Shown: in pieces, positions 37,697 through 45,685 of the stretch
Position numbering within the stretch: the stretch's first letter is position 1
Layout of the letters: each line of letters begins with the position of its first letter
Assembly: GCF_033283405.1 (NCBI RefSeq)
Contig: NZ_JAWMQR010000001.1
Location: 1,116,001 to 1,180,000 of the forward strand
From: Halioxenophilus sp033283405
GTDB lineage: Bacteria; Pseudomonadota; Gammaproteobacteria; Pseudomonadales; Cellvibrionaceae
Direction of reading: 5' to 3'
Length of the DNA stretch: 64,000 nucleotides
Position numbers and translations under genes: made by a program
Notes under the pieces: generated by a model
Databases searched by the model: none
What the model saw: only the letters and a program-made list of their open reading frames with translations
Told to the model about the DNA's origin: nothing

Positions 37697-37725
37697 AACA
37701 GCCCCTCCGTTATGGTGGGGCTGTT
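37697..37725 (+). terminator. Hairpin after the aldehyde dehydrogenase gene, probable terminator
   Basis: AACAGCCCC (37697-37705) pairs perfectly with GGGGCTGTT (37717-37725) around an 11-base loop, 18 bases after the ALDH stop. The following ACTGTTTGCC holds few T residues, so termination may be weak or Rho-aided. It separates the KstD/ALDH genes from the sulfotransferase-F420 series. Confidence 0.5.
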
Positions 37726-37881
37726 ACTGTTTGCCTGCCTTCAGGCACCCGAAGTACCCGCACCGTCGTGTGCACATAACTATAAATTAATAAAAAGTTG
37801 TCGCCTTCAGCGGCAGCCACTCTTCGCCACAATGCAAGTAGCAAATCCCCAAAACAACCTAAAAATAGGAGGGAGCGGGAT

Positions 37882-39006
37882 ATGGATGCCTACCGCGCAT
37901 TGCTGAGTACCGCCCAGAACGAAACCGGCTTGTCAGATTTTGGTGACCAATCCTTTATGGAGGGGTTGCAGATCCTGGCCAGCGCCTTACAGAACGAGGC
38001 CAAGTTAAATGCCACCGGCGAGCACCTGCTCACCGGCCGCATCGTCAGCAGCCTGAAAACCCGCCTGCAGGTGGAGGATTGGTATAAGCGTCACCCGGAA
38101 ATTGACCAGGAGATAATCAAAGCGCCATTGATTGGCATCAGCTTACCGAGAACCGGCTCCACGGCACTCTCCTTTTTGCTGGCCGAAGACCCCAACGCCC
38201 GCTCGCTGCGCTCGTGGGAGTCAGCGCAACCCTGCCCGCCGCCCAGCACCGTTAAAGGTGTCGACCCGCGCCTGGGCATCGAACACAGCCGTCCCAAAGG
38301 CGCCCAGGCCCATGTACCCTCCTCGGTAACCGGCCCGGCCGAGTGTCAGGAGCTGATGGCTCTGGATTTCAAAAGCCAGATCTATCTGGCCTTTGCCCAG
38401 ATACCCAGCTACGCCGCCTGGCTGCAAAACGCCGACCTCACCTCCACCTATGAGTATGAGAAGCGGGTATTGAAACTGCTGCAGTGGGGTTATCCGACCA
38501 TGCCCTGGCGGTTAAAAGCACCGTCCCATCTGCTCTATATGGAGCACCTGAATGCGGCCTTCCCCGATGCCAAGTTTGTGATGACCCACCGCGACCCTAC
38601 CGACGTCATGCTGTCGGTGGTGCACCTCTACGCCGACTACAACAGCAAGCTGAGTGACGATATCGACCTGCACTACCCGGCCCGGCTCAATATCGAGACC
38701 TGGTCTGAGGGCATTCGCCGGGCCATGGCCTTCCGCGCTAACGGCAATGACCACCGCTTTTTCGATATCGACTTCCGCACCATGCAGCAGGACCCCATCG
38801 GCGAGGTGAAAGCCCTTTACCAATGGCTGGGGGAGCCGGTCAGCGAAGCCTTCGAAACCGGCATGCGGAACTGGTGGGCAAACAATGCCGAAAACCGCGA
38901 GGTGCTGGCCAAACCAGACCCAGCCACTTATGGCCTCGACTTAGAAGCGGTGCGGCCCCTGTTTGCCGAGTACACCCGCAAGGCCGCCGTTTGGACCAAA
39001 CGCTAA
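37882..39006 (+). CDS. Sulfotransferase family protein (PAPS-dependent type)
   Basis: A protein of 374 residues from the Sulfotransfer_3-like family. The 5'-phosphosulfate loop is ISLPRTGSTALSFLL (about residues 91-105) and the 3'-phosphate element is FVMTHRDPTDVMLSVVHL. These bind PAPS in family members, which sulfate hydroxyls of lipids, sterols and carbohydrates. The start at ATG 37882 has AGGAGGGAG upstream. It opens the block that continues with an SDR, two LLM-type enzymes and the F420 genes. It might sulfate a hydroxylated intermediate, or have lost sulfotransferase activity and act on CoA esters. No sulfate-activation genes are in the window. Confidence 0.82.
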   Translation: MDAYRALLSTAQNETGLSDFGDQSFMEGLQILASALQNEAKLNATGEHLLTGRIVSSLKTRLQVEDWYKRHPEIDQEIIKAPLIGISLPRTGSTALSFLLAEDPNARSLRSWESAQPCPPPSTVKGVDPRLGIEHSRPKGAQAHVPSSVTGPAECQELMALDFKSQIYLAFAQIPSYAAWLQNADLTSTYEYEKRVLKLLQWGYPTMPWRLKAPSHLLYMEHLNAAFPDAKFVMTHRDPTDVMLSVVHLYADYNSKLSDDIDLHYPARLNIETWSEGIRRAMAFRANGNDHRFFDIDFRTMQQDPIGEVKALYQWLGEPVSEAFETGMRNWWANNAENREVLAKPDPATYGLDLEAVRPLFAEYTRKAAVWTKR

Positions 39007-39075
39007 GCCTCTAAGCAACACTTGGCCGTGACAGCCCCACGGTTCGGCCGGAACCCTGTGCAAAGGAACATCCAA

Positions 39076-39927
39076 ATGATTGATAGCTCTCTCAGCCTAA
39101 GTGATCGAGTAGCCATTGTGACCGGTGGCGGTGCCGGTATTGGCCGGGCCATCGCCCTCGCCTTTGCCGCTGCTGGCGCCAAACTGGTGATCGCCGATAT
39201 CGAACCGGTACGCTGCGATGAGGTGTGCGGCGCCATTAGCGCCAGTGGCGGTGAAGCCCTGGCAGTACCCACCGACGTCACCAACAGCGACCAGATTCGC
39301 GCCATGGTGGATAAGAGCGCCGCCCACTTTGGCCGCATCGATATACTGGTCAACAACGCCGGTGGCGTCAGCCTGAAGCCCTTTATGGACCAGTCCGAGC
39401 GCTCCTGGCACCGCCATATCGATATCAACTTCGTCAGCGTGCTGGCCGCCACCCAGGCGGTGGTACCCATCATGATTGCCGGCGGATGCGGTGGTGCCAT
39501 CATCAACGTCACCAGTATCGAAGCCTCGCGGGCCGCCCCCTATGCCGCCGTCTACGCCGCCAGTAAGGCCGCCGTGGAGAACTTCACCCGCACCATGGCG
39601 CTGGAGCTGGCCGAGCACAATATTCGAATGAACTGCCTGGCGCCGGACTACACGGTTACCCCGGGTCTGCGCGGCAACATCAAAGGCCCGGTCGACCCAA
39701 GCCAGTGGTACACCCCTCCGGCCGAACAGGAGGATGCCTCGCGCCGGCGTATTCCCGCCGGGCGCACCGGTGAAGCCAGTGAGTGTGGCGATGCGGCACT
39801 GTTTCTGGCGTCTAATATGGCCAGTTATGTCTCCGGCACCGTGCTGCGGGTCGACGGTGGCAGCTGGGCCTCATCCGGCTGGGCGCGCAACAAAAAGGGC
39901 AAATGGACGCTTACCCCAGAGATCTGA
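39076..39927 (+). CDS. Short-chain dehydrogenase/reductase (glucose/ribitol dehydrogenase-like)
   Basis: An SDR of 283 residues: VTGGGAGIGRAIALAF (cofactor, about residues 14-29), NNAGG, the Ser in NVTSIEAS and Tyr-x3-Lys in AVYAASKAA. The C-terminal tail SGWARNKKGKWTLTPEI is longer than in most classical SDRs. ATG at 39076 has AAAGGA about 8 bases upstream; a longer GTG-start form would overlap the sulfotransferase region and is rejected. It lies 30 bases before the LLM gene and is in the F420 operon, so a ketone/alcohol interconversion linked to the F420-dependent step is inferred. Confidence 0.88.
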   Translation: MIDSSLSLSDRVAIVTGGGAGIGRAIALAFAAAGAKLVIADIEPVRCDEVCGAISASGGEALAVPTDVTNSDQIRAMVDKSAAHFGRIDILVNNAGGVSLKPFMDQSERSWHRHIDINFVSVLAATQAVVPIMIAGGCGGAIINVTSIEASRAAPYAAVYAASKAAVENFTRTMALELAEHNIRMNCLAPDYTVTPGLRGNIKGPVDPSQWYTPPAEQEDASRRRIPAGRTGEASECGDAALFLASNMASYVSGTVLRVDGGSWASSGWARNKKGKWTLTPEI

Positions 39928-39957
39928 TTCAGCGAATCGACAACGAGATTAATCACT

Positions 39958-40866
39958 ATGAAAGTCAACGCAATTCTGCCCTTCGACCACCTGCACGCGC
40001 CAGAGGAGTTCGTCACCCCGGAGGCGGTGGTCGAGATCGCCCAATTGGTTGAGCAGTTGGGCTACGACGGAGGCAACGTCACCGACCACCCCTGCCCCTC
40101 CGGCAAGTGGCTCGACAACGGTGGCCACTACGCCCAGGACCCGTTTGTTATGCTCTCCTTCGTGGCTGCGGCCACCACAACCCTGAAGCTGCAAACCGGC
40201 ATTCTGGTGCTGCCCTACCGCAACCCGTTTATCACCGCACGCTCGGTGGCCACGCTGGATCACTTCTCTCGGGGCCGGGTGGTACTCGGTATGGGTGCCG
40301 GTTACATGAAAGGGGAATACTACGCGCTGGGGGTCGATTTCGAACGCCGCAACGAGCTCTTTGATGAATACCTGCAGGCCCTGAAAGCGGCCTTCACTGG
40401 CGAGGACTTCAGCTTTGAGGGGAGCGGCTACTCGGCCCGCAACTGCCGTATTCGCCCCACCACTGTACAGCGGCCACACCCCCCACTGCTGGTGGGTGGC
40501 AACGCGCCACGCGCCATCCGCCGGGCCGCCGAACTGGGCGATGGCTGGTACCCGTTTTTCACCCACCCGACCCTCTCCGCCACCGCCCGCACCTTCTCCA
40601 TCGCCAGTATGGAAGAGCTGGCCAAGGGTATAGAGTACCTGCACAACCACTGCGAAAAGATCGGCCGGGAAACACCGCCTTTCGTTATGACCGGTAGTCT
40701 GAGCATTCCCGGTGAGAACCTGAGCAGTCAGGGTTATATCGACCGCCTGGGCGAGTTAAAAGAGCTGGGCGTGATCGGCTGTTGCTACGCCGTGAAAGGT
40801 GACACCCGAGCTGAATGGAGCGACGATGCCCGCCGCTTCGCTGAAGATGTTCTTGCCAAGATTTAG
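39958..40866 (+). CDS. LLM-class F420-dependent oxidoreductase (Rv2161c-like)
   Basis: A luciferase-like (beta/alpha)8 enzyme of 302 residues. Typical stretches are AQLVEQLGYDGGNVTDH, LQTGILVLPYRNPFITARSVATLDHFSRGRVVLGMGAGY and RPHPPLLVGGNAPRAIRRAAELGDGW. The GAGYMKGE loop and the T-G-I-L-V-L-P strand are the signature of the F420-binding LLM group called Rv2161c-like. LLM enzymes use F420 or FMN to oxidise or reduce alcohols, aldehydes or enones. Because F420 synthesis and FGD follow in the same operon, F420 is the likely cofactor. It starts 30 bases after the SDR gene and ends 11 bases before fgd. Confidence 0.88.
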   Translation: MKVNAILPFDHLHAPEEFVTPEAVVEIAQLVEQLGYDGGNVTDHPCPSGKWLDNGGHYAQDPFVMLSFVAAATTTLKLQTGILVLPYRNPFITARSVATLDHFSRGRVVLGMGAGYMKGEYYALGVDFERRNELFDEYLQALKAAFTGEDFSFEGSGYSARNCRIRPTTVQRPHPPLLVGGNAPRAIRRAAELGDGWYPFFTHPTLSATARTFSIASMEELAKGIEYLHNHCEKIGRETPPFVMTGSLSIPGENLSSQGYIDRLGELKELGVIGCCYAVKGDTRAEWSDDARRFAEDVLAKI

Positions 40867-40877
40867 GAGCCAGTAGT

Positions 40878-41891
40878 ATGAGTCAACATTTAAAAATTGG
40901 TTACAAGGCCTCCTCCGAGCAGTTCGCCCCTACTGAACTGCTCAACTACGGTGTTATGGCCGAACAGGTTGGGTTGGACTCGGTCTGGATCAGTGACCAC
41001 TTCCAACCCTGGCGCCACACCGGTGGCCACGCCCCCTTCTCACTCTCCTGGATGGGTGCCCTCGGCGCCAAAACCGAGCGAGTGATATTGGGCACCAGCG
41101 TGCTCACCCCAAGCTTCCGTTACCATCCGTCGGTCATAGCCCAATCCTTCGCTACCATGGCCTGCCTCTTTCCCGGGCGCCTGGCCCTGGGGGTTGGCAC
41201 CGGAGAATCACTCAACGAGGTACCCGCCAGCGGCTTGGAGTGGCCCGAACAACGGGAGCGCACCCTGCGCCTGAAAGAGGCCATCAAATTGATCAAGCAG
41301 CTCTGGGCCGAAGAGCGACTGGACTTCCAGGGTGACTACTTCCGCACCCAGTGCGCCACCATCTACGACCGGCCCGAGACGCCAGTACCCATTTATATTG
41401 CCGGTGCCGGCCCGGTAATGGCCAAATTTGCCGGTGAGATTGGCGAAGGGTTTATCTGTACCAGTGGCAAGGCGTGGGATCTATATCAAGACAAACTGTT
41501 GCCTAATGTCGCCGCCGGGGTGGAAAAATCCGGGCGTAACGCCGAAGATGTCGATCGCATGATTGAAATAAAGCTCTCCTTTGACAACGATCGCGACCAG
41601 GCCCTGCAAGACACCCGTTTCTGGGGGGCGCTGGCGCTCAAACCAGAAGAAAAAATGAACGTCGAAGACCCTCTGGAGATGGAAAAACTGGCCGATGCCC
41701 TGCCTATCGAACGGGCCGCTTCCCGCTGGATTGTCAGCAGCGATGCCGACGAGGTAGTGGAGCGTGTGCGCCCCTATGTGGAGATGGGCTTTAGCCACCT
41801 GGTATTCCACGCCCCCGGGCCCGATCAGGCGCGCTTCCTGAAGCTGTTTGGCGAGCAGGTGGTGCCTAAGCTGCGTACTGCCTTTGCGTGA
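40878..41891 (+). CDS. fgd: F420-dependent glucose-6-phosphate dehydrogenase homologue (FGD)
   Basis: An LLM-fold enzyme of 337 residues, strikingly like Mycobacterium tuberculosis FGD1 over its whole length. From memory of FGD1, active-site residues E13, H40, W44 and E109 correspond to E14, H41, W45 (SDHFQPW) and E110 (GTGESLNE) here. The three phosphate-binding residues K198, K259 and R283 are found at exactly the same numbers: ICTSGK, PEEK and SRWIV. This supports oxidation of glucose-6-phosphate with reduction of F420. Related FGD-like proteins (F420-dependent sugar or hydroxymycolate dehydrogenases) have different substrate residues. ATG has AGGAG 8 bases upstream. The gene is 7 bases from cofC, so production and reduction of F420 are coupled. 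Confidence 0.88.
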   Translation: MSQHLKIGYKASSEQFAPTELLNYGVMAEQVGLDSVWISDHFQPWRHTGGHAPFSLSWMGALGAKTERVILGTSVLTPSFRYHPSVIAQSFATMACLFPGRLALGVGTGESLNEVPASGLEWPEQRERTLRLKEAIKLIKQLWAEERLDFQGDYFRTQCATIYDRPETPVPIYIAGAGPVMAKFAGEIGEGFICTSGKAWDLYQDKLLPNVAAGVEKSGRNAEDVDRMIEIKLSFDNDRDQALQDTRFWGALALKPEEKMNVEDPLEMEKLADALPIERAASRWIVSSDADEVVERVRPYVEMGFSHLVFHAPGPDQARFLKLFGEQVVPKLRTAFA

Positions 41892-41898
41892 GGATCAC

Positions 41899-42510
41899 TT
41901 GGAAACCTGGGCCATAGTTCCACTGAAAACGGTCAGCCAGGCCAAAACCCGGCTGGCCGGCACGCTCACCGAGCGCGAACGCCAGGCGCTCTACCAGAGA
42001 TTGGCCAGTCGGGTACTGCAAAGCCTGGCCAGCTGCCCGGCCGTCACTCGGCTGGTGGCGGTCACCCGCTGCCCGGTCATGGCCGAATTGGCCATCGCCC
42101 TGGGGGCGACCATCTGCCATGAGTCCACCGATCGCGGCACCGCGGCGGCTTGTGCCCACGGCCTGCGGCAACTGCCCGCCAGCGCCCAGCGGGCCCTGCT
42201 GATCGCCGCCGACCTGCCCTTCTGCGACGAACAGGCCATCAGCCAGCTGCTGGAGCGGCCAGAACCGCTGGTACTGGTACCCGACCACCACCGCTGCGGC
42301 ACCAATGCCCTGCTCTGCTCCCCGCCCAGATTGATCGAACCCGCCTTTGGCCCCAACAGCCTGAACCTGCATCTGCAGCAGGCCGAGCATCTCAATCTGG
42401 AGTGTTACACCATGCACCCGTCCAAGCTCAGCTTTGACCTGGATACCCCCCAGGACCTGGCCAACCTGCCCCACAACTGGTCTGCCGAAGCCAATATTGA
42501 GGTCGCTTAA
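41899..42510 (+). CDS. cofC: CofC, guanylyltransferase of F420 biosynthesis
   Basis: A nucleotidyltransferase of 203 residues that joins GMP to 2-phospho-L-lactate, PEP or 3-phosphoglycerate. Visible motifs are VPLKTVSQAKTRLAG at the N-terminus, AADLPFC for metal binding, and PDHHRCGTNALL with FGPNSL. I place the start at TTG 41899, since GAGGA lies 4 bases upstream and just this start gives the family N-terminus; a longer ATG frame would run far into fgd. The phospho-acid used is not readable here: actinobacteria mainly use PEP, archaea 2-phospholactate and Paraburkholderia 3-phosphoglycerate. The stop overlaps the fbiC start by one base. Confidence 0.88.
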   Translation: METWAIVPLKTVSQAKTRLAGTLTERERQALYQRLASRVLQSLASCPAVTRLVAVTRCPVMAELAIALGATICHESTDRGTAAACAHGLRQLPASAQRALLIAADLPFCDEQAISQLLERPEPLVLVPDHHRCGTNALLCSPPRLIEPAFGPNSLNLHLQQAEHLNLECYTMHPSKLSFDLDTPQDLANLPHNWSAEANIEVA

Positions 42511-44930
42511 TGTCCCGCTCTTGTCTTAGCCGTGCCGAGGCGTTTGCCCTGGAACAGATCACCGACTGGCGCGCTCTAGCCCCTCAAGCGCAAGTCGTTC
42601 GCAACCAAACCTGGGGCAACCGGGTGAGCTATTCACGCAAGGTATTCATTCCACTCACCCAGCTCTGCCGGGATGTCTGCCACTACTGCACCTTTGCCCA
42701 CACACCCAATGCGCTGGCCCGAGCCTACCTCACTCCCGAGGAAGTGCTCGATATTGCCCGCGCAGGCCAGGCGCAGGGCTGCAAAGAGGCACTCTTTACC
42801 CTGGGCGACCAGCCCGAGGCCCGCTACCGGGTGGCCCGCGAGGCGCTCGAGGAGATGGGCTTTGAAAACACTCTGGCCTATCTCGCCCACGTTGCCCAGT
42901 TGGTATTGGACGAAACCGGGCTGCTGCCCCATCTCAACCCGGGGTTGATGAGTGCGGAGGATTTCCAAAAGCTAAAGTCGGTCGCCCCCTCCATGGGTAT
43001 CATGTTGGAATCCGGATCAGAGCGGCTCTGCCAGAAAGGCGGGCCACACTACGGCTCTCCCGATAAACTGCCCGAGCGTCGCTTACAGAGCCTGCGCCTG
43101 GCCGGAGAAGCCAAGGTACCCATGACCAGCGGCATATTGATCGGCATTGGCGAAACCCGCCGGGAGCGGCTGGAATCGCTCTGGCAGCTGCGCGAATTGG
43201 CCGAACAGTATGGCCACCTGCAGGAGGTGATCGTACAAAACTTCCGCGCCAAACCGGGCACCAAAATGGCCGCAGCCGCCGAGCCCGGCATGGACGATCT
43301 CTGCTGGACCATCGCCTGCGCGCGCTTGATTCTGCCGCCAGAGGTGAGCATCCAGGCACCACCCAACCTCTACCAGGGCGATCTTACCGAACTGATTGCC
43401 GCCGGCATTAACGACTGGGGTGGCGTTTCACCGGTCACCCCCGACCACGTCAACCCCGAAGCCCCCTGGCCCCACTTAGCCCACCTGGCAGAGGAGACCG
43501 AACGCGCCGGTGCGGTACTGGTGGAGCGGCTCACCGCCTACCCCCGCTTTGTCCAGAATCCCACCACCTGGCTGGCCGAATCGGTGCAACCGGCGGTACT
43601 GCGCCTGTCCGACGGCGGCGGCTGGGCCCGGGTCGGCCAGTGGTCACCGGGCAGCGAGCAGAGCGCCAATAGCGATGACCTAGCCGATATCTCGGGCCGG
43701 GCACCGGGCGGCACGGCCATCCCCCAGCTGCTGGCACGCCTGCAACAGGGCGAGGCACTCAGTGAGGCCGAAATCGCCGAGCTGTTCACTGCCCGCGGCG
43801 AGGATTTCACCCGTATCTGCCAGGCCGCCGATAACCTGCGCCAACAGAGCGTGGGCGCTAGCGTCAGCTTCGCCGTGGTGCGCAACATCAACTACACCAA
43901 TATCTGCCAGTACCAGTGCCGCTTCTGTGCCTTCTCCAAGGGGCGCGCCCACGAAAACCTGCGCGGCGAACCCTACCGGGTGGAGTTGGATGAAATTGCC
44001 CGCCGGGTGCGCGAAGCCTGGGACCGGGGCGCCACCGAAGTCTGCATGCAGGGCGGCATCCACCCCGACTTCGACGGCAACACCTACCTGGAGATCTGTC
44101 GCGCCGCCAAGGCGGCGGTGCCCGAGATCCACGTGCACGCGTTCTCGCCGCTAGAGGTGGCCCACGGCGCGCAAACCCTGGGCTTAAGCGTGGGCGACTA
44201 TCTGCGCGAACTGAAAGCGGCGGGCCTCGGCTCCCTGCCCGGCACCGCGGCCGAGATTCTCGACGACCAGGTCCGCAGCCTGCTGGCGCCGGATAAGATG
44301 CCCACCGACGAGTGGCTGGCGATCGTCCGCCAGGCGCACCAACTGGGGCTCTGCACCACCGCCACCATCATGTTTGGCCATATCGACGGCTACCAGCACT
44401 GGGCCAGGCATCTGCAGAAAATTCGCACCCTGCAGGCCGAAACCGGCGGCTTTACCGAGTTTGTCCCCCTACCCTTTGTGCACATGGAGGCGCCCATGTA
44501 CCTGCGCGGCAGAGCCCGCCGCGGCCCCACCCTGCGCGAAACCCTATTAATGCACGCCATCGCCCGCCTGGTATTGCACCCTCTCATCACCAATATCCAG
44601 GTCTCCTGGGTGAAACTTGGCCCACAGTGGGCCCAGCGCTGTTTGCAGCTCGGCGTCAACGACCTGGGCGGCACGCTGATGAACGAGTCGATCAGCCGCG
44701 CCGCCGGCGCCAGTTACGGCCAGGAGCTCCCCCCCGCCGCCATGATCGAGCTGATCGACGCCCTGGGCCGCAGCCCCAGGCAGCGCAACACCCTCTACCA
44801 AACGGTGGCAGAGGCAGACCAGCAACGGGCGCTGCAGGCGGCGGAGCTCATCGCCACCAGCCACACCCCCTTGCGCAGACAGCGCCCCCACGCCGCAGCT
44901 GCTCAACCGGAATCGGAGTTACCCCTTTGA
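42510..44930 (+). CDS. fbiC: FbiC, fused CofG/CofH FO synthase (radical SAM)
   Basis: A fusion of 806 residues with two radical-SAM barrels that together make FO, the deazaflavin chromophore, from tyrosine and a ribityl pyrimidine. The N-terminal CofG half has the cluster motif C53-x3-C57-x2-C60 (LCRDVCHYC); the C-terminal CofH half has C466-x3-C470-x2-C473 (CQYQCRFC). Order and length match actinobacterial FbiC. The CofH half ends with QRNTLYQTVAEADQQ and a variable tail. The start ATG overlaps the cofC stop (TAATG) and the stop overlaps cofE (TTGA). Archaea encode the halves separately, so the fused form points to the bacterial lineage of the pathway. Confidence 0.95.
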   Translation: MSRSCLSRAEAFALEQITDWRALAPQAQVVRNQTWGNRVSYSRKVFIPLTQLCRDVCHYCTFAHTPNALARAYLTPEEVLDIARAGQAQGCKEALFTLGDQPEARYRVAREALEEMGFENTLAYLAHVAQLVLDETGLLPHLNPGLMSAEDFQKLKSVAPSMGIMLESGSERLCQKGGPHYGSPDKLPERRLQSLRLAGEAKVPMTSGILIGIGETRRERLESLWQLRELAEQYGHLQEVIVQNFRAKPGTKMAAAAEPGMDDLCWTIACARLILPPEVSIQAPPNLYQGDLTELIAAGINDWGGVSPVTPDHVNPEAPWPHLAHLAEETERAGAVLVERLTAYPRFVQNPTTWLAESVQPAVLRLSDGGGWARVGQWSPGSEQSANSDDLADISGRAPGGTAIPQLLARLQQGEALSEAEIAELFTARGEDFTRICQAADNLRQQSVGASVSFAVVRNINYTNICQYQCRFCAFSKGRAHENLRGEPYRVELDEIARRVREAWDRGATEVCMQGGIHPDFDGNTYLEICRAAKAAVPEIHVHAFSPLEVAHGAQTLGLSVGDYLRELKAAGLGSLPGTAAEILDDQVRSLLAPDKMPTDEWLAIVRQAHQLGLCTTATIMFGHIDGYQHWARHLQKIRTLQAETGGFTEFVPLPFVHMEAPMYLRGRARRGPTLRETLLMHAIARLVLHPLITNIQVSWVKLGPQWAQRCLQLGVNDLGGTLMNESISRAAGASYGQELPPAAMIELIDALGRSPRQRNTLYQTVAEADQQRALQAAELIATSHTPLRRQRPHAAAAQPESELPL

Positions 44931-45685
44931 GTTTGAGTTTTCACCCCTTGCAGGGAATTCCCGAGGTCGTTAGCGGCGACGACCTGGCCGGCCACTGTCT
45001 GCAGGGCTTAGCGGCCAGCGGCTTGTCACTGCAGGCGGGCGACGTGCTGGTGCTGGCGCAGAAGATCGTCTCCAAGGCCGAGGGTCGCAGCGTCGCCCTG
45101 GCCGAGATCACCCCCACTCCCCAGGCCCTGGAGTACGCCGAAATCTGCCAGAAAGACGCCCGCCTGGTGGCGCTGATTTTGTCGGAGGCGAGTGAGGTGG
45201 TGCGCGCCGTACCGGGTGTGCTGATCGTCCGCCACCGGTTGGGCTTTGTGCTGGCCAACGCCGGAATCGATCAATCCAACGTGCCCGGCAGCGGCCAGGC
45301 ACTGCTGCTGCCAAAAGAACCCGACCACTCCGCGACTCAGCTGCGCGAGCAGCTGCAGCGGCGCACCGACATAGACTGTGCGGTCATGATCGCCGACAGC
45401 TTTGGCCGCCCCTGGCGCATGGGCGTGTGTGGCACCTGCATTGGCGCCGCTGGTCTCTCGGCCCTGTTTGACCTGCGCGGCGCCTGCGACCGCGAAGGCC
45501 GGGAGATGGTGGTCACGCAACAAGCGGTGGCCGACCAGCTCTGCGCCACCGCCACCCTGGTGGGCGGTGAAGCCGACGAGGGCACGCCCATCGTTTTGAT
45601 CCGTGGCCTCGATCCACGCTACCTGGCGGCAGATGGCCGGGCCACCGATCTGATTCGGCCAGTGGCACAGGATCTGTTCCGATGA
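44927..45685 (+). CDS. cofE: CofE, coenzyme F420-0:L-glutamate ligase
   Basis: A ligase of 252 residues that adds gamma-linked glutamates to F420-0. Typical regions are GDVLVLAQKIVSKAEGR, ADSFGRPWRMG and IGAAGL. It stands alone: the nitroreductase-like C-terminal domain of actinobacterial FbiB, which reduces dehydro-F420, is absent. The usual stretch after GRPWR is here MGVCGTCIGAAG, with two Cys not common in the family. I choose TTG at 44927, overlapping the fbiC stop, with GGAG 8 bases upstream; a longer frame begins inside fbiC and is not believable. The stop overlaps cofD by 4 bases (ATGA). Confidence 0.9.
   Translation: MSLSFHPLQGIPEVVSGDDLAGHCLQGLAASGLSLQAGDVLVLAQKIVSKAEGRSVALAEITPTPQALEYAEICQKDARLVALILSEASEVVRAVPGVLIVRHRLGFVLANAGIDQSNVPGSGQALLLPKEPDHSATQLREQLQRRTDIDCAVMIADSFGRPWRMGVCGTCIGAAGLSALFDLRGACDREGREMVVTQQAVADQLCATATLVGGEADEGTPIVLIRGLDPRYLAADGRATDLIRPVAQDLFR

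Noticed and set aside
39949..40650. Minus-strand open frame of about 230 codons opposite the LLM gene
   Set aside because: Antisense shadow of a GC-rich gene, with biased residues and no ribosome-binding site.
41866..42474. Minus-strand open frame of about 200 codons opposite cofC
   Set aside because: It is exactly antisense to cofC, rich in Gly/Gln/Arg from reversed GC-rich codons, has no ribosome site and matches no family.
44312..44926. N-terminal extension of CofE upstream of the TTG start
   Set aside because: It runs through fbiC coding sequence in another frame and is low in recognisable structure; the TTG at 44927 has a good Shine-Dalgarno and gives the CofE family start.
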